64,000 nucleotides of DNA from Actinotignum timonense (GCF_030216305.1 NZ_JASOKT010000012.1:4570-68569), one strand, 5' to 3'. Positions 17,566 to 26,568 are shown, counted from the stretch's first letter. The notes: generated by a model from the letters alone, not told the origin. Numbers and translations: made by a program.

Positions 17566-18654
17566 ATGAAGGTAGCACCGTTCCAGCCCGGGTCTGAGTT
17601 CTCGCTGCTCGGACTGGATATCGGGGGAACCAAAATCGCGGGGGCGGTGGTGACCTTTGCGGCCACCGCCCCGGGCGATGATGCCCCGCGCATCTCCCTC
17701 GAAGCCAGTATTCCTACCGAAGCGCGGCGCGGCGGAGCGCGCGTGCTGGCGGATATCGCGGATTTCGCGGAACGCCAGATCGCGGCAGCCAGCGCCGCCG
17801 GAACGCCGGTGCGCGGAATTGCTATCGCCAGCGCCGGGGTGGTGGACGTGGAGAGCGGATGCATCGCTTCCGCCACGGACACCATGCCCGGCTGGGGCGG
17901 TCAGCCCCTCGGCCCGCATCTTGCCGAACGCTGCGGCCTGCCGGTGCGCGTCCTCAATGACGTGCACGGCCACGCCCTCGGGGAAGCAACCTACGGGGCG
18001 GGCGCCGGCGCGCGTACCGCCCTCGTCATCGCGGTGGGAACCGGGCTGGGCGGCGCGGCCGTGATCGACGGGCGCATCCTCTTCGGCGCGCACGGGGTGG
18101 CCGGCCACTTCGGCCATATTCACCATCCCTACGCCGCCGGGCTGGTGTGCTCCTGTGGGCGCGATGGCCACGTGGAATCGGTGGCCTCGGGCAGCGGGGC
18201 GGCCCGCCTCTACGCCAAGCGCCAGGCCGAAGCCCACGTGGAGGGCGCGAGTTACGCTGCCGCGGCAGCGGCTTCCCTCACCGGGATCGCCGATGTTCCC
18301 GAAAGCGCCTACCTGCGGGCCCCGGGCGCGCAGCGCCCCGTCGTCGTACGTGGAGGCCGGGAACTGAAAGCCCTCGTGGACGCGGGCGATATGTTCGCGC
18401 GCGAGGTGTTCACGGACGGTGCTTTCGCGCTCGGGCAGACCCTGGGCGGGCTGGCGAATTCTTTCGACCCGGACGTTATTATCCTCTCTGGCTCGCTCGT
18501 TCACGTGGGCGAGTTCTGGATGGACGCGCTGCGCGAGGGCTACCGGCGCGATGCCATGGTGGGCACCGCCGCCACCTCGATTGTGGAGGGTAGCCTGGGA
18601 TCGCAGGCCCCGCTGATCGGCGCGGCTGTCCACTTCTTGCACACCGCGGGCTAG
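17566..18654 (+). CDS. nanK: N-acetylmannosamine kinase (ROK family)
   Basis: The 362-residue ROK kinase phosphorylates ManNAc to ManNAc-6-phosphate. It shows the ATP-binding LGLDIGGTKIAGAVV, the substrate Asp in VLNDVHGHALGEATYGAG, and the second phosphate loop VAVGTGLGGAAV. The ROK zinc motif, normally C-x-C-G-x2-G-C-x-E, reads CSCGRDGHVE: the last Cys is His, and the upstream His (FGHIHHP) is kept. His can still bind zinc. The protein is about 50 residues longer than many NanK because of an Ala-rich insertion around 220-265. It lies nine bases after nanA. Confidence 0.88.
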   Translation: MKVAPFQPGSEFSLLGLDIGGTKIAGAVVTFAATAPGDDAPRISLEASIPTEARRGGARVLADIADFAERQIAAASAAGTPVRGIAIASAGVVDVESGCIASATDTMPGWGGQPLGPHLAERCGLPVRVLNDVHGHALGEATYGAGAGARTALVIAVGTGLGGAAVIDGRILFGAHGVAGHFGHIHHPYAAGLVCSCGRDGHVESVASGSGAARLYAKRQAEAHVEGASYAAAAAASLTGIADVPESAYLRAPGAQRPVVVRGGRELKALVDAGDMFAREVFTDGAFALGQTLGGLANSFDPDVIILSGSLVHVGEFWMDALREGYRRDAMVGTAATSIVEGSLGSQAPLIGAAVHFLHTAG

Positions 18655-18791
18655 CGCGGCGCGCGGGGCGGGCCGAACCGCGCGTGCAGCCGCGCCGCCC
18701 CGCCCCGAGCGCGCCGGCCCAGGCCGCGCCCCAAGCGCGCCGCACCGCATAACTACACTTCTGCATTTCTCGTTATAACTTAGGAGTTACC

Positions 18792-19466
18792 GTGCATCCG
18801 ATGATCGAATCTCTCCGCGGGCACCTCGTCGTGTCCTGCCAGGCGTACGTGGGCGAACCGCTGCGCCACCCCGAAACGATGGCGCAGATGGCCCTCGCCG
18901 CCGAGCGCGGGGGAGCGGCGGCGATTCGCTGCCAGGGCCTGGCGGATATTTCCGCGATTAAAGGCCAGGTGGAAGTGCCTGTCATCGGCCTGTGGAAAGA
19001 GGGCCACGAAGGCGTGTTCATCACCCCGACCCTGCGCCACGCCCGCGCCTGCATCAGCGCCGGCGCCGATATTGTGGCGCTCGATGCCACGTCTCGCCCG
19101 CGTCCGGATGGCTTGAGCTTCGCGGAAACCGTGGCTGCTCTTCTGGACGACGGCGCGCTCGTCATGGCGGACTGCGGCTCGATTGAGGATGCCCGGGTGG
19201 CGGCCAAGGCCGGCTGCCATATCCTCGGCACCACCCTGGCGGGCTACTCCGGGGATCGCCCGAAGACGGACGGCCCCGATATTGAACTGCTGGCCCAGAT
19301 GGTCGCGGAATTCCCGGAGATCCCGGTGGTCTGCGAAGGGCGCATCCACACTCCGGAGCAAGCGCGGGCTGTCATGGAAGCTGGCGCCTGGGCGGCCGTC
19401 GTCGGAACTGCTATTACGCACCCAACCACGATCACCACGTGGTTCCGCGAGGCCGTCGAAAACTAA
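18792..19466 (+). CDS. nanE: N-acetylmannosamine-6-phosphate 2-epimerase
   Basis: The 224-residue TIM-barrel enzyme turns ManNAc-6-P into GlcNAc-6-P. Family motifs are VPVIGLWKEGHEGVFITPT (catalytic Lys), GADIVALDATSRPRP and the C-terminal phosphate loop AGAWAAVVGTAITHP. It starts at GTG 18792 with TAGGAG upstream; an ATG three codons later is possible. A 137-base gap from nanK holds no clear terminator, so it is probably still in the operon. Confidence 0.92.
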   Translation: MHPMIESLRGHLVVSCQAYVGEPLRHPETMAQMALAAERGGAAAIRCQGLADISAIKGQVEVPVIGLWKEGHEGVFITPTLRHARACISAGADIVALDATSRPRPDGLSFAETVAALLDDGALVMADCGSIEDARVAAKAGCHILGTTLAGYSGDRPKTDGPDIELLAQMVAEFPEIPVVCEGRIHTPEQARAVMEAGAWAAVVGTAITHPTTITTWFREAVEN

Positions 19467-19525
19467 AACTTCACCAGGGTTCCCGCGCAACCGAAGCGCG
19501 GGGCCCGCGAGCACTGACCATTGCC

Positions 19526-19543
19526 GCGTTTCACGTGAAACGC
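19526..19543. promoter_or_regulatory. parS centromere site (ParB binding)
   Basis: GCGTTTCACGTGAAACGC is a perfect 18-bp palindrome. Its 14-bp core GTTTCACGTGAAAC is identical to the parS consensus of Streptomyces and matches the B. subtilis site. ParB would load here and spread, so the nan/nag operon lies in the segregation-complex region near oriC. It sits in the 97-base gap between nanE and nagB. Confidence 0.85.
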
Positions 19544-19563
19544 GCCCGGGAAAGGACGAACTC

Positions 19564-20334
19564 ATGCATATCGGAATTTTCGCCACCGCGGAAGAAGCCT
19601 CCCGCGAGGGCGCACGTATTATCCAGGATCTTTTCGCGCGTGACGCGCACGCGACGCTCGGGGTGGCCACCGGTTCCACGCCGGACCTCCTCTACGCGGC
19701 GCTGCGCGAGGCCCACGCGGCCGGCGAATTTGACCTCTCCGGCGCCAAGGCTTTTGCCCTGGATGAGTACGTGGGGCTGGATCCGGAGCATCCGGAGTCC
19801 TACCGCAATGTGCTGCGCCGCAACCTCGTGGGGGAGGATAAGACCGGCCTGACCGAGGAGGGCCTCAATACGCCCGATGCGCAGAACCCGGATCCGCAGG
19901 CCGCGGCCGCCGACTACGATGCGAAGATCGGTGCGGCCGGGGTGGATCTGCAGATCCTTGGCATTGGCGCGGACGGGCACATCGGCTTCAACGAGCCGGG
20001 TGGTTCGCTGGTCTCGCGCACCCACGTGGAGGCGCTGGCCCCGCAAACCATCAAGGATAATGCGCGGTTCTTCGACGGCGACGAAGCGGCCGTCCCCACC
20101 CGCTGCATCACCCAGGGCCTGGGCACCATTATGGAGGCGAAGAAGCTGGTGCTTTTCGCTTTCGGTGCGAATAAGGCGGATGCGGTGCGCGAGCTGTGCG
20201 AAGGCCCCATCAGCGCCTTCTGGCCCGCCACGATTATTCAGATGCACCCGGATGTCACCGTGCTCCTGGACGAAGCGGCCGCCGCGCAGCTCAAGCTGAC
20301 GGATCTGTACCGCGCGCGTTGGGAGATGATCTAA
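19564..20334 (+). CDS. nagB: glucosamine-6-phosphate deaminase
   Basis: The 256-residue enzyme converts glucosamine-6-P to fructose-6-P and ammonia, the last step of the pathway. It has VATGSTPDLLYAAL (phosphate loop), FALDEYVGLDPEHPESYRNVLRRNL (catalytic Asp and the LDEY...S-Y motif) and LGIGADGHIGFNEPG with the catalytic His. It starts at ATG 19564 behind AAAGGA. nagA begins at the very next base after its TAA, which indicates coupling. Confidence 0.95.
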   Translation: MHIGIFATAEEASREGARIIQDLFARDAHATLGVATGSTPDLLYAALREAHAAGEFDLSGAKAFALDEYVGLDPEHPESYRNVLRRNLVGEDKTGLTEEGLNTPDAQNPDPQAAAADYDAKIGAAGVDLQILGIGADGHIGFNEPGGSLVSRTHVEALAPQTIKDNARFFDGDEAAVPTRCITQGLGTIMEAKKLVLFAFGANKADAVRELCEGPISAFWPATIIQMHPDVTVLLDEAAAAQLKLTDLYRARWEMI

Positions 20335-21747
20335 GTGTTTTACCTGGGGCGCGTTCTCAACGGGTACGGCCGCGAGGTTGGGTACGGTATTGAGATCGAC
20401 GACGCCGGTACGCTGGCTCGGCTGCTCACCGCTGAGGAGGCCGCCGCGGTAACCGCGGGGCTGGCTGCGGAACGGGAGTCGCGCGGGATTGAAGCTCGGG
20501 CCGCGGAGGCTTTCGGGCTGGGTGCGGATAGCCCGCGGGTGCGTCGGGCTCATGTTATTACCCCGGGCCTCGTGGATATTCACTGCCATGGCGGTGGCGG
20601 TTTCGCCTTCCCGGATAACTATGCGGAGGAGGAGATCGCGACGGCGATCCGCACCCACCAGCGCGGGGGGACCACGGCGATGTTCGCTTCCCTGGTATCG
20701 CTGGCGAACCCGCTCCCGCAGATCGAGGCGCTGGTGCCGTTCTGCGAGCGCGGGGAGCTGGCCGGTATCCACCTGGAGGGCCCGTATATTTCGCGGGAAA
20801 AGTGCGGGGCGCAAAACCCCGAGGTGATCCGCGCGGTGGACGAGGCCGAGCTGCGTTCCTGGCTGGAGGCCGGGCGCGGCTGGATTAAGACGATGACGGT
20901 GGCCCCGGAAGCGGAAGGCGCCCAGCGCGCCGCCGAGCTGCTGCTTGAATATGGCGGTAAGCCATCCTGGGGGCATTCCCACGGGGATGGCGCGGTCACC
21001 CGGGCCGAGATCGCGCGCACTCTGGAAGTGGCGCGCCGGCACGGGTACACGCCGCTGGCGGTGCTTGCTGGGGCTGGCACGGGTGCCGGTTCGGGCGCGG
21101 GCGCGGATGCGCGGCAAGCCGGTGGCGCCGGGACTGTCGCCGGTAGCGCCGTCGGGCAGGAAGCCGCACAAACTGTCACGCATCTTTTCAACGCGATGAC
21201 CGCTTTTACGCACCGGGCTCCCGGCCCGATCCGCGAGTACATTCAAGCGGCGCGCCGCGGTTTCATCAGCGCGGAAGTGATTGCCGACGGCTACCACGTG
21301 CATCCCGACCTCGTCGAGGATGTGGTGGATTACCTTGATGAGCTGGATCTTGGGGCCGCGAGTGCGGCCGAGCTGGGTATTCCCGGGGCGTTCTTCGTCA
21401 CGGATTCGCTGGCCGCTGCCGGTATGCCTCCCGGGAAGTACACCCTGGGCGGGCTCGCGGTGGAAGTGCGCGACGGCGCCTGCTACCTGGAAGGTACCGA
21501 TACTTTGGCCGGGGGTGCATCGGTGCTGGCTGATCAGGTGGCCCTCTTCGCCGGGCGCGGGAAGCTCACGCTCCCACAGCTGGTGCGGGCCACGGTGGCC
21601 GGGCCGGTCTACGCCGGTGGCGCCTGGGATGCTCCCGGTGTCACGGTGGACTTCACCCCGGGCAAGCCGGTCAATCTGGTCGCCTGGAATGAGGCGATGG
21701 CCCCGCTGGCGGTTGTCCGCGAGGGAGTGGAAATCTCCCACTCCTAG
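20335..21747 (+). CDS. nagA: N-acetylglucosamine-6-phosphate deacetylase
   Basis: The 470-residue amidohydrolase removes acetate from GlcNAc-6-P. Metal-site and catalytic motifs are VDIHCHGGGG (His83/His85), HLEGPYIS (Glu148), HLFNAMTAF, VIADGYHVHP and VTDSLAAAG (Asp357, general acid/base). A Gly/Ala-rich insertion (about 243-280) makes it longer than the usual 380-400 residues; it lies between two strands and may be a disordered loop. Start is GTG immediately after nagB. Functionally nagA acts before nagB although it is encoded after it. Confidence 0.93.
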   Translation: MFYLGRVLNGYGREVGYGIEIDDAGTLARLLTAEEAAAVTAGLAAERESRGIEARAAEAFGLGADSPRVRRAHVITPGLVDIHCHGGGGFAFPDNYAEEEIATAIRTHQRGGTTAMFASLVSLANPLPQIEALVPFCERGELAGIHLEGPYISREKCGAQNPEVIRAVDEAELRSWLEAGRGWIKTMTVAPEAEGAQRAAELLLEYGGKPSWGHSHGDGAVTRAEIARTLEVARRHGYTPLAVLAGAGTGAGSGAGADARQAGGAGTVAGSAVGQEAAQTVTHLFNAMTAFTHRAPGPIREYIQAARRGFISAEVIADGYHVHPDLVEDVVDYLDELDLGAASAAELGIPGAFFVTDSLAAAGMPPGKYTLGGLAVEVRDGACYLEGTDTLAGGASVLADQVALFAGRGKLTLPQLVRATVAGPVYAGGAWDAPGVTVDFTPGKPVNLVAWNEAMAPLAVVREGVEISHS

Positions 21748-21868
21748 CCACCGGGTTCCACGCCGGGGCCCACGGGAGTTCCTACGCCGGAACTCGCCGA
21801 TGGTCCACGTTGGAAGCATTAGCGGGCACGGCAGCACCACAAGCCGGGAAGCGTTCACTGCCTCCCTC

Positions 21869-21940
21869 GGGCAGGATCGGGCGTGTCGATCCTGCCCCTC
21901 TCCACGGGGCGCGGGCTCAGGCCCGCGCCCCGCTTTCTTT
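21869..21940 (+). terminator. tandem terminators at end of nan/nag operon
   Basis: The first hairpin pairs GGGCAGGATCG with CGATCCTGCCC (21869-21897). The second pairs GGGGCGCGGGC with GCCCGCGCCCC around TCAG (21906-21931) and is followed by GCTTTCTTT. The second is a standard intrinsic terminator. Together they end the roughly 11-kb operon. Confidence 0.88.
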
Positions 21941-22003
21941 GCCCGCCTGGGGGCTTGGGAACTTGGGAACTTGATTCACCGGGGACTTTCCGGGCCCAAA
22001 GTG

Positions 22004-22089
22004 AAGTGCGCGTAAGAGCACCGTTTCGGGTCGATTTCGTGTTCCTAACGCGCACTTGACGGGGGCCACGGTTCGAAATGCGCACTTTG
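22004..22089 (+). repeat. dispersed palindromic element, copy 2
   Basis: AAGTGCGCGT..AGAGCACCGTTT...CGTGTTCCT..ACGCGCACTT, then about 25 bases, then ATGCGCACTTTG. It has the same order of arms and core as the copy at 9270-9356 (opposite orientation), with G-C to C-G swaps on both sides of the stem. The rest of 21748-22340 holds only terminators. Confidence 0.65.
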
Positions 22090-22188
22090 AGGAGGAGAGA
22101 GACCAGGCCGGCTAACAAAATGTACATGGGTGACAGTTTTTCCGCTGTTTAATGTCCGTGGCGTACTGTGTGGAGACGGAGAGGGCAC

Positions 22189-22224
22189 GGAAAAGGGGCA
22201 CGGACCCGTAAGTCCGTGCCCCTT
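22189..22224 (-). terminator. terminator of the idonate dehydrogenase/MFS operon
   Basis: On the minus strand GGGGCACGGAC pairs perfectly with GTCCGTGCCCC around six bases and is followed by TTTTCC. It lies about 115 bases past the stop codon of the dehydrogenase gene. Confidence 0.85.
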
Positions 22225-22340
22225 CGTCGCCTCATGAGCGAGGTACATACCGCGTCGCGCGATGTACGCTGCGATTCACGAGGCAAGGCCAGCCCGAGCC
22301 GGGCGAGAGTGCATCGCCTAGCCAGGCCGGCCTGCTCCGG

Positions 22341-23375
22341 TTAGCTCAGCTGGAGCATCACCTTGGATGACCCCGTGGACCGGTCATCGGCGGTGGCGAA
22401 AGCGGCTGCGGCGTCGTCGATCTTAAATTCGTGCGTGAGCACGGGCGAAACGTCCAATCCGCGCGCCATCGCGTCAATCGCAGCGTCCATGGACTCCGGG
22501 TTGAAGCGATACGAGCCCCTGTACGTGATTTCGCGGGTGACCAGTTGCCCGAGCACCACGGAGACCGCGCCGGCCGGCAAGTTCCCCACCTGCACCATGG
22601 TGCCGCCGCGCACGGTCGCCAGCAAACAATCGCCGATGGCAACGGCGGCGCCGGACGCTTCGATGGTGACGTCCACGTCAGCGGGAAGCTCCTCACCGGC
22701 GCTGCGGTTCACCGTGCTGGTAGCGCCCATCGCGCTCGCGATCCGCAGGGATTCCGCGGCCACGTCGGAAGCGATAACCTCGCGCGCCCCCGCGAATTTC
22801 ACGGCGGCCACGGCCAACGCCCCGATCGGGCCCACGCCGTTCACCAGCACGCGCTTCCCGGAAAGATCCCCGGCCAGGCTCACGGCGTGCATCGCCACCG
22901 CGAGAGGTTCGGCGACGGCGCCTTCCTTCGTCGAAACGTTCTCCGGCAGCGCACGGAGCTGATCGGGCCGCACCACCCGGTAGGTGGAGAAACCGCCCTG
23001 CTCATGCGGGAAGAAAGCCGCGGATCCGAAGTAGCGGACCTCGGGCCACAGGTTATCTTTGCCGCGGGTGCTTTCCGGGATATCGTGCTCGCCCACGAGG
23101 GTCGGCGGATAGATCGCCACCCGCTGGCCCACCTCAACTCCGGCAACGCCCGCGCCCACCTGGTCCACCACGCCGGCAACTTCGTGCCCGAGGATCAGCG
23201 GTTCGCGCATAATCGCGGTCCCGGAAGCGCCGTTCTTCCAGTAGGACAGGTCGGAGCCGCAAATGCCGCCCCATTCCATGCGGACCCGCACCTCGCCAGC
23301 GCCGGCAACCGGGTCAGGAACCTCGGTGATATGAATCTGCTTGGGGGTATCGGTACGAACTTGTACAGCCTTCAT
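22341..23375 (-). CDS. idnD: zinc-type alcohol dehydrogenase, L-idonate 5-dehydrogenase-like
   Basis: The 344-residue MDR-family enzyme has GGICGSDLSYWKNG and LGHEVAGVVD (catalytic zinc ligands Cys and His-Glu) and the cofactor loop VNGVGPIGALAVAAVK. The segment RYFGSAAFFPHEQGGF closely matches E. coli IdnD, so a sugar-acid or polyol substrate (L-idonate to 5-ketogluconate) is likely. The four Cys that hold the structural zinc in most relatives are absent: that region reads YPPTLVGEHDIPESTRGKDN. The start at 23375 overlaps the stop of the MFS gene (TAATG), so the two genes are coupled. The symbol is a best guess. Confidence 0.7.
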   Translation of the reverse strand: MKAVQVRTDTPKQIHITEVPDPVAGAGEVRVRMEWGGICGSDLSYWKNGASGTAIMREPLILGHEVAGVVDQVGAGVAGVEVGQRVAIYPPTLVGEHDIPESTRGKDNLWPEVRYFGSAAFFPHEQGGFSTYRVVRPDQLRALPENVSTKEGAVAEPLAVAMHAVSLAGDLSGKRVLVNGVGPIGALAVAAVKFAGAREVIASDVAAESLRIASAMGATSTVNRSAGEELPADVDVTIEASGAAVAIGDCLLATVRGGTMVQVGNLPAGAVSVVLGQLVTREITYRGSYRFNPESMDAAIDAMARGLDVSPVLTHEFKIDDAAAAFATADDRSTGSSKVMLQLS

Positions 23376-24904
23376 TAGAATGCATCCTCCTTGAGAGTGA
23401 GGTCGCGCCCGGTAATTTCGGGCATGAGCCACGCGGTGATATGGGTGACTCCGGTGTAAACAAACATGAGAATCGCGCAAGCGATCCAGGAACCGCCGAA
23501 GAGTTGCACCAGGCCAGCGGCGATCAGCGGGCCGAAACCGGCGGTGATCATATTCGGGATTTCCTTGGCGAGCGCCAGCTGCTCGTAGCGGTGCGCGGAG
23601 CCGAAGCATTCGGCCATCGTGATGTTTTCCAGGGAGAACATGGCTAGCACGGTGATGTTGTGCAGCACGATGTACCCGATGAAGAACAACAGGGTGGGGG
23701 TACCGTAATGGTCCACCATCTGCCCGTCCACCAGCTCCGGCGCATTGAGTTCACCCAGGAACCGCGGGGAGACCATGAGCAGGAAGCACGGAATAATGAG
23801 GAGAATCCCCAGGCCCGTGACCAGGCGGTAGGTGCGCTCGCGGCCGATGCGGTCGCCGATCCAGCCGATAATCGGCACGGTAATGAAGCCGGCTAGCGAG
23901 GAGTAGACCACCACGGCGGACGCCACGTCCTTGGCCACCAGAATCTGGGCGGTCAGGAAAGTAATGAGGTAGGTCTGCACCATGCCGGAATTGCCGGACT
24001 GGCCGAAACGCAGCAGGAAGGCCGCCATAAAAGCCTTGAAAGACTTCGGGGTCTTGGCGAGTTCTTCCACGGCGGCTTCGCGCTGGGCGGCCGCGGCTTC
24101 CCGCTGAGTAGCAGCCGCAGCTTCAGCAGCCGCCGCCTTCCGCTCGGCGCGCGAGGGAAGCGGTTGGTCGTAGGTGGCCACCAGGGCGGCGTCGTCCAAA
24201 ATCTCCCCGCTGGTAGCCGCCTCGAATACCGGCGATTCCTTGAGGTGCAGCCGGATAAACACAGCCAGGCCCATGAGCACAACCGAGGCGATGAAGGGGA
24301 TACGCCAGCCCCACGCGACCACGGTGTCGGTGCCCATGGTGGCGAGCATGATTGCCCAGATCGCGCCGGCGCCCAGGGTGCCGGTATTGGTGCCGAGGGC
24401 CACCAGCGAGGAAATAATGCCGCGGCGTTCCCGCGGGGCGTATTCGGCCAGCATTACGGAGGCGCCGGCAATTTCCGCGCCGGCCCCGAAGCCCTGGATG
24501 AGGCGCAGAATCACCAGCATAATCGGCGCCCAAATGCCCACCACCTGGTAGGTGGGGAGGAAGCCGATGAGGGTGGTGGCCACGCCCATCATGGCGATGG
24601 TAATGAAGAGGACTTTGGTGCGGCCGATGCGGTCGCCGAGCCGCCCGAAGTACCAGGCGCCCAGCGGGCGGGCCACGTAGCCCACGCCGTAAATGGCCAT
24701 GGCCCCGAGGATGGCCATGGACTGGTGGCCGGCGGGGAAGAAAATGTCTTTAAAGACGAGCGCGGCGGCCAGGGAGTACAGCTGGAAGTCCATGAATTCC
24801 AGAGCTGTTCCGAGCCAGCCGGAAACCGCGGCCTTGACCAGGTCCGAGGTTGAGCGCGTGGGCACCGGGGCGGTTACTGTTCCCGGCGGGTGTTGTTTGG
24901 ACAT
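23375..24904 (-). CDS. MFS transporter, metabolite:H+ symporter type
   Basis: The 509-residue protein has about 12 TM helices and the MHS-family signatures FGRLGDRIGRTKVLF (loop 2-3) and LRLIQGFGAGAEIAGASVMLAEYAPRERRG, so it imports an organic acid or zwitterion with protons. It starts at ATG 24904 behind GGAAGG. The central loop holds an Ala/Glu/Arg-rich insert (about residues 255-285) that looks like a helical coiled segment. Coupling to the dehydrogenase gene suggests it carries that enzyme's substrate. The exact substrate cannot be told. Confidence 0.85.
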   Translation of the reverse strand: MSKQHPPGTVTAPVPTRSTSDLVKAAVSGWLGTALEFMDFQLYSLAAALVFKDIFFPAGHQSMAILGAMAIYGVGYVARPLGAWYFGRLGDRIGRTKVLFITIAMMGVATTLIGFLPTYQVVGIWAPIMLVILRLIQGFGAGAEIAGASVMLAEYAPRERRGIISSLVALGTNTGTLGAGAIWAIMLATMGTDTVVAWGWRIPFIASVVLMGLAVFIRLHLKESPVFEAATSGEILDDAALVATYDQPLPSRAERKAAAAEAAAATQREAAAAQREAAVEELAKTPKSFKAFMAAFLLRFGQSGNSGMVQTYLITFLTAQILVAKDVASAVVVYSSLAGFITVPIIGWIGDRIGRERTYRLVTGLGILLIIPCFLLMVSPRFLGELNAPELVDGQMVDHYGTPTLLFFIGYIVLHNITVLAMFSLENITMAECFGSAHRYEQLALAKEIPNMITAGFGPLIAAGLVQLFGGSWIACAILMFVYTGVTHITAWLMPEITGRDLTLKEDAF

Positions 24905-25328
24905 GAGGTGCCTTCCACATTCACTTCGTTGTGTTGACTGAGAAGAAGCTGCTTTCCGGGCGGATAGCCGGATGGATAAGCGAGCTCCGATGGCTTCAGT
25001 ATCGCGGCGGGAATACGCCGAAATCACGCCCGAGAGGCGGCGATATTTCGATATGTCATATGCGGATTTCGAATAGCGATACGCGAGCGGGGTGGGAGCG
25101 GTGCGTTTGCGGTGGGCGTGGCAGGGCGGTAACGCGGGTGGAGTGCCGCGAGATTCCGCGGATAACTCGCCCACCCGGGTGGGTGCGGGCAGTGGTGGAA
25201 CGACGACGCCGCCCCGGCGGCGCGCAGCCGCGCGCCGCCGGGGGAGCCGACTCGCCGCGAAAGAACTTGAAATGCGCCAGGTAAATTATCGGAGAGCTCG
25301 TTGGTGCCACACAGTCGTGGAGGGTTTT
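24905..25328. promoter_or_regulatory. divergent promoter region, MFS operon and LysR gene
   Basis: These 424 bases separate the two divergent units. A palindrome ATATGTCATAT (25051-25061) lies inside an AT-rich stretch flanked by TTCGA and TTCGAA, and is the best candidate for a LysR-type site. A GGAACGACGACGCCGC motif starts at 25197. No small gene is supported. Confidence 0.45.
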
Positions 25329-26282
25329 ATGCGCATCGACCGACTTGAATGGTTGGAGTCTTTCGTTGCCGTTGCGAAATTATCGTCCTTTTCGCGGGCG
25401 GCTCGTTTGCTCCACAGCAGTCAGTCGCGGGTATCGCTCCACGTTGCGAATTTGGAGCGGGCGACGGGCCACACCCTGGTGGATCGCAGCCATGTTCCCT
25501 GCACCCTCACCGCGAAAGGGGAAACGTTCCTACCGCGCGCCGAGGAGATCTTGGTGAAGCTGCGCGATGCGGTCGATGAGCTCAATACCGAATCGGGCAG
25601 CCTGGTGGGCGCGGTTACTCTCGGGGTGATTCCTTCTATCTCGGCGGTGCTGTGCCCGGGAATGCTGGCGCAATTACAGCTGGAGGAGCCCGGTATTTCC
25701 GTTAATTTGCTGGAACGCACCTCCGCGGAATTATTGGAGAAAGTGGGGGCCGGGCACGCGCAGCTCGCCATCGTTTCGCAATTTAGTTCGCTGCCCTCCA
25801 TTCCTGATTCACAGCGCCTGTGGTGGGAGCCGTACGTGGCGGTGGTCCGCCAGAATTCCCCGGATTTCCAGGGCGTGGAGGTGGTGGCTCCCGGAGATCT
25901 CGCGGAGGTCACCCTGGGGCTGACCGGCGCACCGGGCCTGAGCATCGACCCGGAAATGCGCGCCGCTTTTGATTTATGGGAGCTGGAGCCGCGCATCGCG
26001 GACTTCCGTACCGAGCAACCCCAGACTCTCCTTAATATGTGCAAGGCCGGGCTGCTCACCCCGGTTATCAACCTGCTGGCTTTTCGCAGTTGCGATCACG
26101 AAGGGCTGCGCGCGATTGCTATCGCGGGTGATTACGGGCGGGAAGTTTCCGTGGTGGCGAATACCGCGGTGCCGCTCACCCCGATTGGCCAGTATGTGCG
26201 CGATTTGATCCTGGCTATTCCGCTGCCCGCCGGCGTGCGTTCCCTCCAGCCGCAGCGGAGTGATGCGGGGGATACCAGCTAG
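25329..26282 (+). CDS. LysR family transcriptional regulator
   Basis: The 317-residue protein has an N-terminal winged helix (RLEWLESFVAVAKLSSFSRAARLLHSSQSRVSLHVANLERATGHTLVDR, about 3-55) and a LysR substrate-binding domain (about 90-305). Start ATG 25329 has GGAGGG a few bases upstream; the in-frame extension to 25092 runs through promoter-like sequence and was discarded. It is divergent from the MFS/dehydrogenase operon, so it most likely activates that operon with a sugar acid as inducer. That target is inference from position. Confidence 0.85.
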   Translation: MRIDRLEWLESFVAVAKLSSFSRAARLLHSSQSRVSLHVANLERATGHTLVDRSHVPCTLTAKGETFLPRAEEILVKLRDAVDELNTESGSLVGAVTLGVIPSISAVLCPGMLAQLQLEEPGISVNLLERTSAELLEKVGAGHAQLAIVSQFSSLPSIPDSQRLWWEPYVAVVRQNSPDFQGVEVVAPGDLAEVTLGLTGAPGLSIDPEMRAAFDLWELEPRIADFRTEQPQTLLNMCKAGLLTPVINLLAFRSCDHEGLRAIAIAGDYGREVSVVANTAVPLTPIGQYVRDLILAIPLPAGVRSLQPQRSDAGDTS

Positions 26283-26568
26283 TTCCGAACCCGGGAAAAG
26301 CCTGGAAGCTTTGCGCAAAACATGGCAGCGGAGCTGGAAATCCGCGCCGGCGCCTGGCAAAATTGGGTATGTCGCACAGGGCGACCGTGTCAGAGTGGAC
26401 ACTCTGAAGTAACAGCATGTATGCATGGCCCGGGTTTCCGGGCGTGGGGGCATTGCGGCCTGCCAAGGGGCGGCGTCGTCGTACCACAACTGCTGGAGCT
26501 TCGGGTGCCCGCAACGGCACTCTTCACTCGGATCGTCCGGCACGTACCTGCCGGTGAAGGGACCAGTA

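Noticed and set aside
16639..18750. A 703-codon minus-strand frame opposite nanA and nanK.
   Set aside because: It crosses two well-supported genes and shows no family motif; it is an effect of high GC at third positions.
19531..21858. A 775-codon minus-strand frame opposite nagB and nagA.
   Set aside because: Same reason: both plus-strand genes have complete catalytic motifs.
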